A stretch of DNA of 64,000 nt from Rhizobiales bacterium 62-47 (GTDB lineage: Bacteria; Pseudomonadota; Alphaproteobacteria; Rhizobiales; Xanthobacteraceae): NCBI GenBank assembly GCA_001899255.1, contig MKVX01000013.1, forward strand, positions 310,001 through 374,000, in the 5' to 3' direction. Of this stretch, positions 61,719-64,000 are shown piece by piece; the first letter of the stretch is position 1; the number at the start of each line of letters is the position of its first letter. Below the pieces are notes generated by a model. It made no database searches. It saw nothing but the letters and a program-made list of their open reading frames with translations, and had not been told where the DNA came from. The position numbers and the translations under genes are program-made.

Positions 61719-63599
61719 ATGACGGCGACTGAAGTCAACGGCTGGCGGTTTGCTCTGGTCGGAACGCCGAACAGCGGCAAGACCGCGTTGTTCAATGCGC
61801 TGACCGGCAGCCGGCAGAAAGTGGCGAACTATGCTGGCGTCACCGTCGAGCGCAAGGCAGGTGTGCTGCAAACGCCATCCGGCCGTCGCATCGATCTGGT
61901 CGACCTGCCGGGCACCTATTCGTTGCGTGGCCGCAGCCCCGATGAGGAAATCGCGCGCGACGTTATCCTCGGGCGTCTTGCCAGCGAGGCGCCGCCGGAC
62001 TTTCTGCTCTGCGTGGCCGATGCCACCAACCTGCGCGTGGCGTTGCGGCTGGTGATCGAACTGAAGCGGGTGCGGCGGCCGATGCTGCTGGTGCTCAACA
62101 TGATCGATATCGCGCGGCGGCGCGGCATCGAGATCGATCTCGACAAACTGTCGGCCGAACTCGGCGTCCCGGTAGTGACGTCCACCGCGGTCCGTCGCGG
62201 CGGCATCGATGATCTGCTGCGGCGTATCGACGAGGTCGCAGCGCAACCGGTCGCGGCCATCGCCGAAAGCGACTGGACGACACCTGCGGTGTCCGATCTG
62301 CGCGCCGCGCAGCGCGAGGCCGATCGCGTCATCAAGGCTGCGGTCGGCGAACCGGCCAAGCCGGACAACTGGACGACGCGCGTCGATGCGGTGTTGCTGC
62401 ATCCGGTCGCCGGCATGATCGCGCTGCTGTTGCTGCTGTTCGTGATGTTTCAGGCAGTGTTCGCCTGGGCCAAGCCTGCGATGGACCTGATCGCCGCCGG
62501 GTTCGAAATGCTCGGCGCCTTCTCAGCGACCGTGTTGCCCGAAGGATTGCTGCAGAGCTTCATCCAGAACGGCGTCATCTCCGGCGTCGGCAGTGTCGTG
62601 GTCTTCCTGCCGCAAATCCTGATCCTGTTCCTGTTCATCCTGCTGCTCGAAGATCTCGGTTACATGGCGCGCGCCGCGTTCCTGATGGATCGCATCATGG
62701 GGGGCGCCGGCCTGCATGGCCGCGCTTTCATTCCGCTGCTGTCGAGTTTCGCCTGCGCCATTCCCGGCATCATGGCGACGCGTGTGATCGACAACAAGCG
62801 CGATCGCCTGACGACGATCATGGTCGCGCCGCTGATGACCTGTTCGGCACGCATTCCGGTCTACACCATGATCATCTCGGCTTTCGTGCCGGATCGACCG
62901 GTGTGGGGCATCTTTGGCCTGCAGGGGCTGGTGATGTTCGGGCTCTACGCCACGGGCATCGTCAGCGCGCTGGCGGTGTCGTTTGTCGCCAACCATCTCT
63001 TCTGGCGCGAAAGTGCAACGCCGCCATTCATGCTCGAACTGCCGGATTACAAGCTGCCGCAACTGCGCAGCGTGCTGATGAATCTCTATCAACGCGCCAT
63101 GATGTTTTTGCAGCGCGCCGGCACCACGATCTTTTCGATGATGGTGCTGATCTGGTTCCTGGCATCGTTCCCGCGTCCGCCCGCGGGTGCGACTGAGCCG
63201 GCGATCGATTTCAGTCTGGCGGCGATCATCGGTCGCTGGATCGAGCCGGTGCTGGCGCCCGTCGGGTTCAACTGGCAGATCAGCGTTGCATTGATCCCGG
63301 GTATGGCGGCGCGCGAAGTGGCGGTGGCGTCGCTCGGCACCGTCTATGCCATCGAAGGCGGCAAGGAAGCCGCCGAGCAGATCGGTCACGTGCTGGCGGG
63401 CAAATGGAGTCTGGCGACGGCGATGGCGTTCCTGGCGTGGTACGTGTTCGCGCCACAATGCGCGTCGACGCTCGCCGTCATCAAGCGCGAGACCGGCGGC
63501 TGGCGCTGGATGTTCATCACCTTCTTCTACATGCTGTCGCTGGCCTACATCGCCGCGTTCGTCACCTATCGCACGGCGCTGGCGTTGGGCTGGGGATAG
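61719..63599 (+). CDS. feoB: ferrous iron transport protein B
   Basis: Inner-membrane Fe(II) transporter with a cytoplasmic G-domain. The 626 residues show, near the N-terminus, G1 VGTPNSGKTALFNALTGSRQ, ANYAGVTVERKAG, G3 DLPGTYSLRG, and G4 VLNMID, then the helical regulatory part and a membrane region with two Gate motifs (SFACAIPGIMATRVI, GMAAREVAVASLGTVY). ATG 61719 is chosen over the TTG at 61680, which adds 13 residues of unlikely sequence. E. coli FeoB is 773 aa; this is a shorter, compact form. Confidence 0.95.
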   Translation: MTATEVNGWRFALVGTPNSGKTALFNALTGSRQKVANYAGVTVERKAGVLQTPSGRRIDLVDLPGTYSLRGRSPDEEIARDVILGRLASEAPPDFLLCVADATNLRVALRLVIELKRVRRPMLLVLNMIDIARRRGIEIDLDKLSAELGVPVVTSTAVRRGGIDDLLRRIDEVAAQPVAAIAESDWTTPAVSDLRAAQREADRVIKAAVGEPAKPDNWTTRVDAVLLHPVAGMIALLLLLFVMFQAVFAWAKPAMDLIAAGFEMLGAFSATVLPEGLLQSFIQNGVISGVGSVVVFLPQILILFLFILLLEDLGYMARAAFLMDRIMGGAGLHGRAFIPLLSSFACAIPGIMATRVIDNKRDRLTTIMVAPLMTCSARIPVYTMIISAFVPDRPVWGIFGLQGLVMFGLYATGIVSALAVSFVANHLFWRESATPPFMLELPDYKLPQLRSVLMNLYQRAMMFLQRAGTTIFSMMVLIWFLASFPRPPAGATEPAIDFSLAAIIGRWIEPVLAPVGFNWQISVALIPGMAAREVAVASLGTVYAIEGGKEAAEQIGHVLAGKWSLATAMAFLAWYVFAPQCASTLAVIKRETGGWRWMFITFFYMLSLAYIAAFVTYRTALALGWG

Positions 63600-63614
63600 G
63601 ACATTTTAGGCTGT

Positions 63615-63739
63615 GTCGTCCCTGCGCAGGCAGGGACCCAGAATCCCTGTCGCGGTTGTTGCGGTGAGCAGACAATCACGACGGCCTTCATCGCTCATTG
63701 GCGCTACGGCGTATGGGTCCCTGCCTGCGCAGGGACGAC
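63615..63739. repeat. palindromic intergenic repeat, family D
   Basis: The two ends are perfect 26-bp inverted copies (63615-63640 with 63714-63739), beginning GTCGTCCCTGCGCAGGCAGG. It lies after feoB and before the minus-strand terminal gene. Related to 19337-19478. Confidence 0.8.
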
Positions 63740-63790
63740 GTCGATGATAGGACGACGCTCGCGCGTCAAATCCCCGAGTTCTGGTTGGCC

Positions 63791-64000
63791 CTATTCGCAG
63801 ACCCGCACGCGCCGAATGCGCCAGCCATACGGCGTCCAGACACGGTGCCGGGTGATGTAGCAGCCGCCGTAGCCGTAAGCTCCGTACGGATATGCGGCAT
63901 AGCCGTAATAGGGATAGCCGCCGTAACCGTAGTACGGATATGCACCCGCGAGACCCAGTCCTAAACCGAGGCCGATCGCGCCGGCGCCCCATCCCCAGCC
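63791..64000 (-). CDS. Tyr/Gly-rich exported-type protein, C-terminal fragment (5' end outside window)
   Basis: The minus-strand frame is open from the window edge to a TAG at 63791-63793; 69 residues are visible. It runs through a Gly/Leu stretch (AIGLGLGLGLAGA) into repeated PYYGYGG / PYYGYAA units, then ends with TRHRVWTPYGWRIRRVRVCE and two Cys (GGCY, VCE). Rhizobial genomes have many such Gly/Tyr-rich exported small proteins; their function is unknown. No start can be seen. Confidence 0.65.
   Translation of the reverse strand, partial: GWGWGAGAIGLGLGLGLAGAYPYYGYGGYPYYGYAAYPYGAYGYGGCYITRHRVWTPYGWRIRRVRVCE

Overview
The window reads as chromosomal DNA of a GC-rich alphaproteobacterium of the order Hyphomicrobiales (Rhizobiales), closest in style to the Bradyrhizobium / Rhodopseudomonas / Pseudolabrys group. 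This is inferred from gene content and protein features: a type II lumazine synthase behind an FMN riboswitch, UvrB and UvrC with long extra termini, a TadG-like exported protein, DUF992 proteins, a MarR / PetR-like / histidine kinase cluster, an ICE-like (Irr) site before feoAB, and many short palindromic intergenic repeats of the Bradyrhizobium type. Almost all of it is ordinary, densely packed chromosome. There is no phage, insertion sequence, CRISPR array, rRNA or tRNA gene that I can see.

Layout. 1-7.0 kb: end of a TadG-like gene, hisS, a 4-oxalocrotonate tautomerase, an acyl-CoA thioesterase-like gene, two small exported proteins of unknown role, a periplasmic RNase T2, rlmJ and a cold-shock gene that ends at a bidirectional terminator. 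7.0-14.1 kb: an outer-membrane barrel gene facing uvrC, then pgsA-moaD-moaE-prmB tightly coupled, then a MATE transporter. 14.2-20 kb: ilvE divergent from a MarR / response regulator / histidine kinase cluster, then proC and a YbjN protein on the minus strand. 20-27 kb: FMN riboswitch and ribH2, prs, a lipoprotein, and the overlapping minus-strand cluster (dienelactone hydrolase-like)-lgt-midA-pgeF. 27-35 kb: ubiK, rplY-pth-ychF, tandem MaoC dehydratases, several small orphan genes, two NTF2-like genes and a broken SEC-C gene. 35-51 kb: long uvrB, an exported alkyl sulfatase, an EF-hand protein, three GST genes, a cysteine-rich/HAD fusion, a DUF1800-DUF1501 pair, an aldo/keto reductase, a PlsC-type acyltransferase, an orphan PAS sensor and a soluble sugar dehydrogenase. 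52-64 kb: aspartate aminotransferase, two DUF992 genes, an EF-G-like GTPase with a P-loop neighbour, an XRE regulator with a clear AT-rich control region before a SulP transporter, a DUF1275 protein, aroE, feoAB, and the end of a Tyr/Gly-rich exported protein.

Functionally the window holds core translation and repair functions (hisS, rlmJ, prmB, rplY, pth, ychF, uvrB, uvrC), cofactor and amino-acid biosynthesis (moaDE, ribH, proC, ilvE, aroE, aatA, prs), lipoprotein and envelope maturation (lgt, pgeF, pgsA) and iron uptake (feoAB). Strand switches often coincide with hairpin terminators or palindromic repeats.

I did not find a convincing new defence or mobile system. The most unusual items are: a compositionally foreign block inside hisS; a SEC-C zinc-motif gene broken by four +1 shifts, each in a homopolymer run; an in-frame fusion of a CWC-type cysteine-rich domain to a HAD phosphatase; an EF-G-like GTPase lacking the catalytic histidine; an orphan membrane PAS sensor with a perfect 11-bp dyad in its leader; and a compact dyad/promoter block before the XRE-SulP pair.
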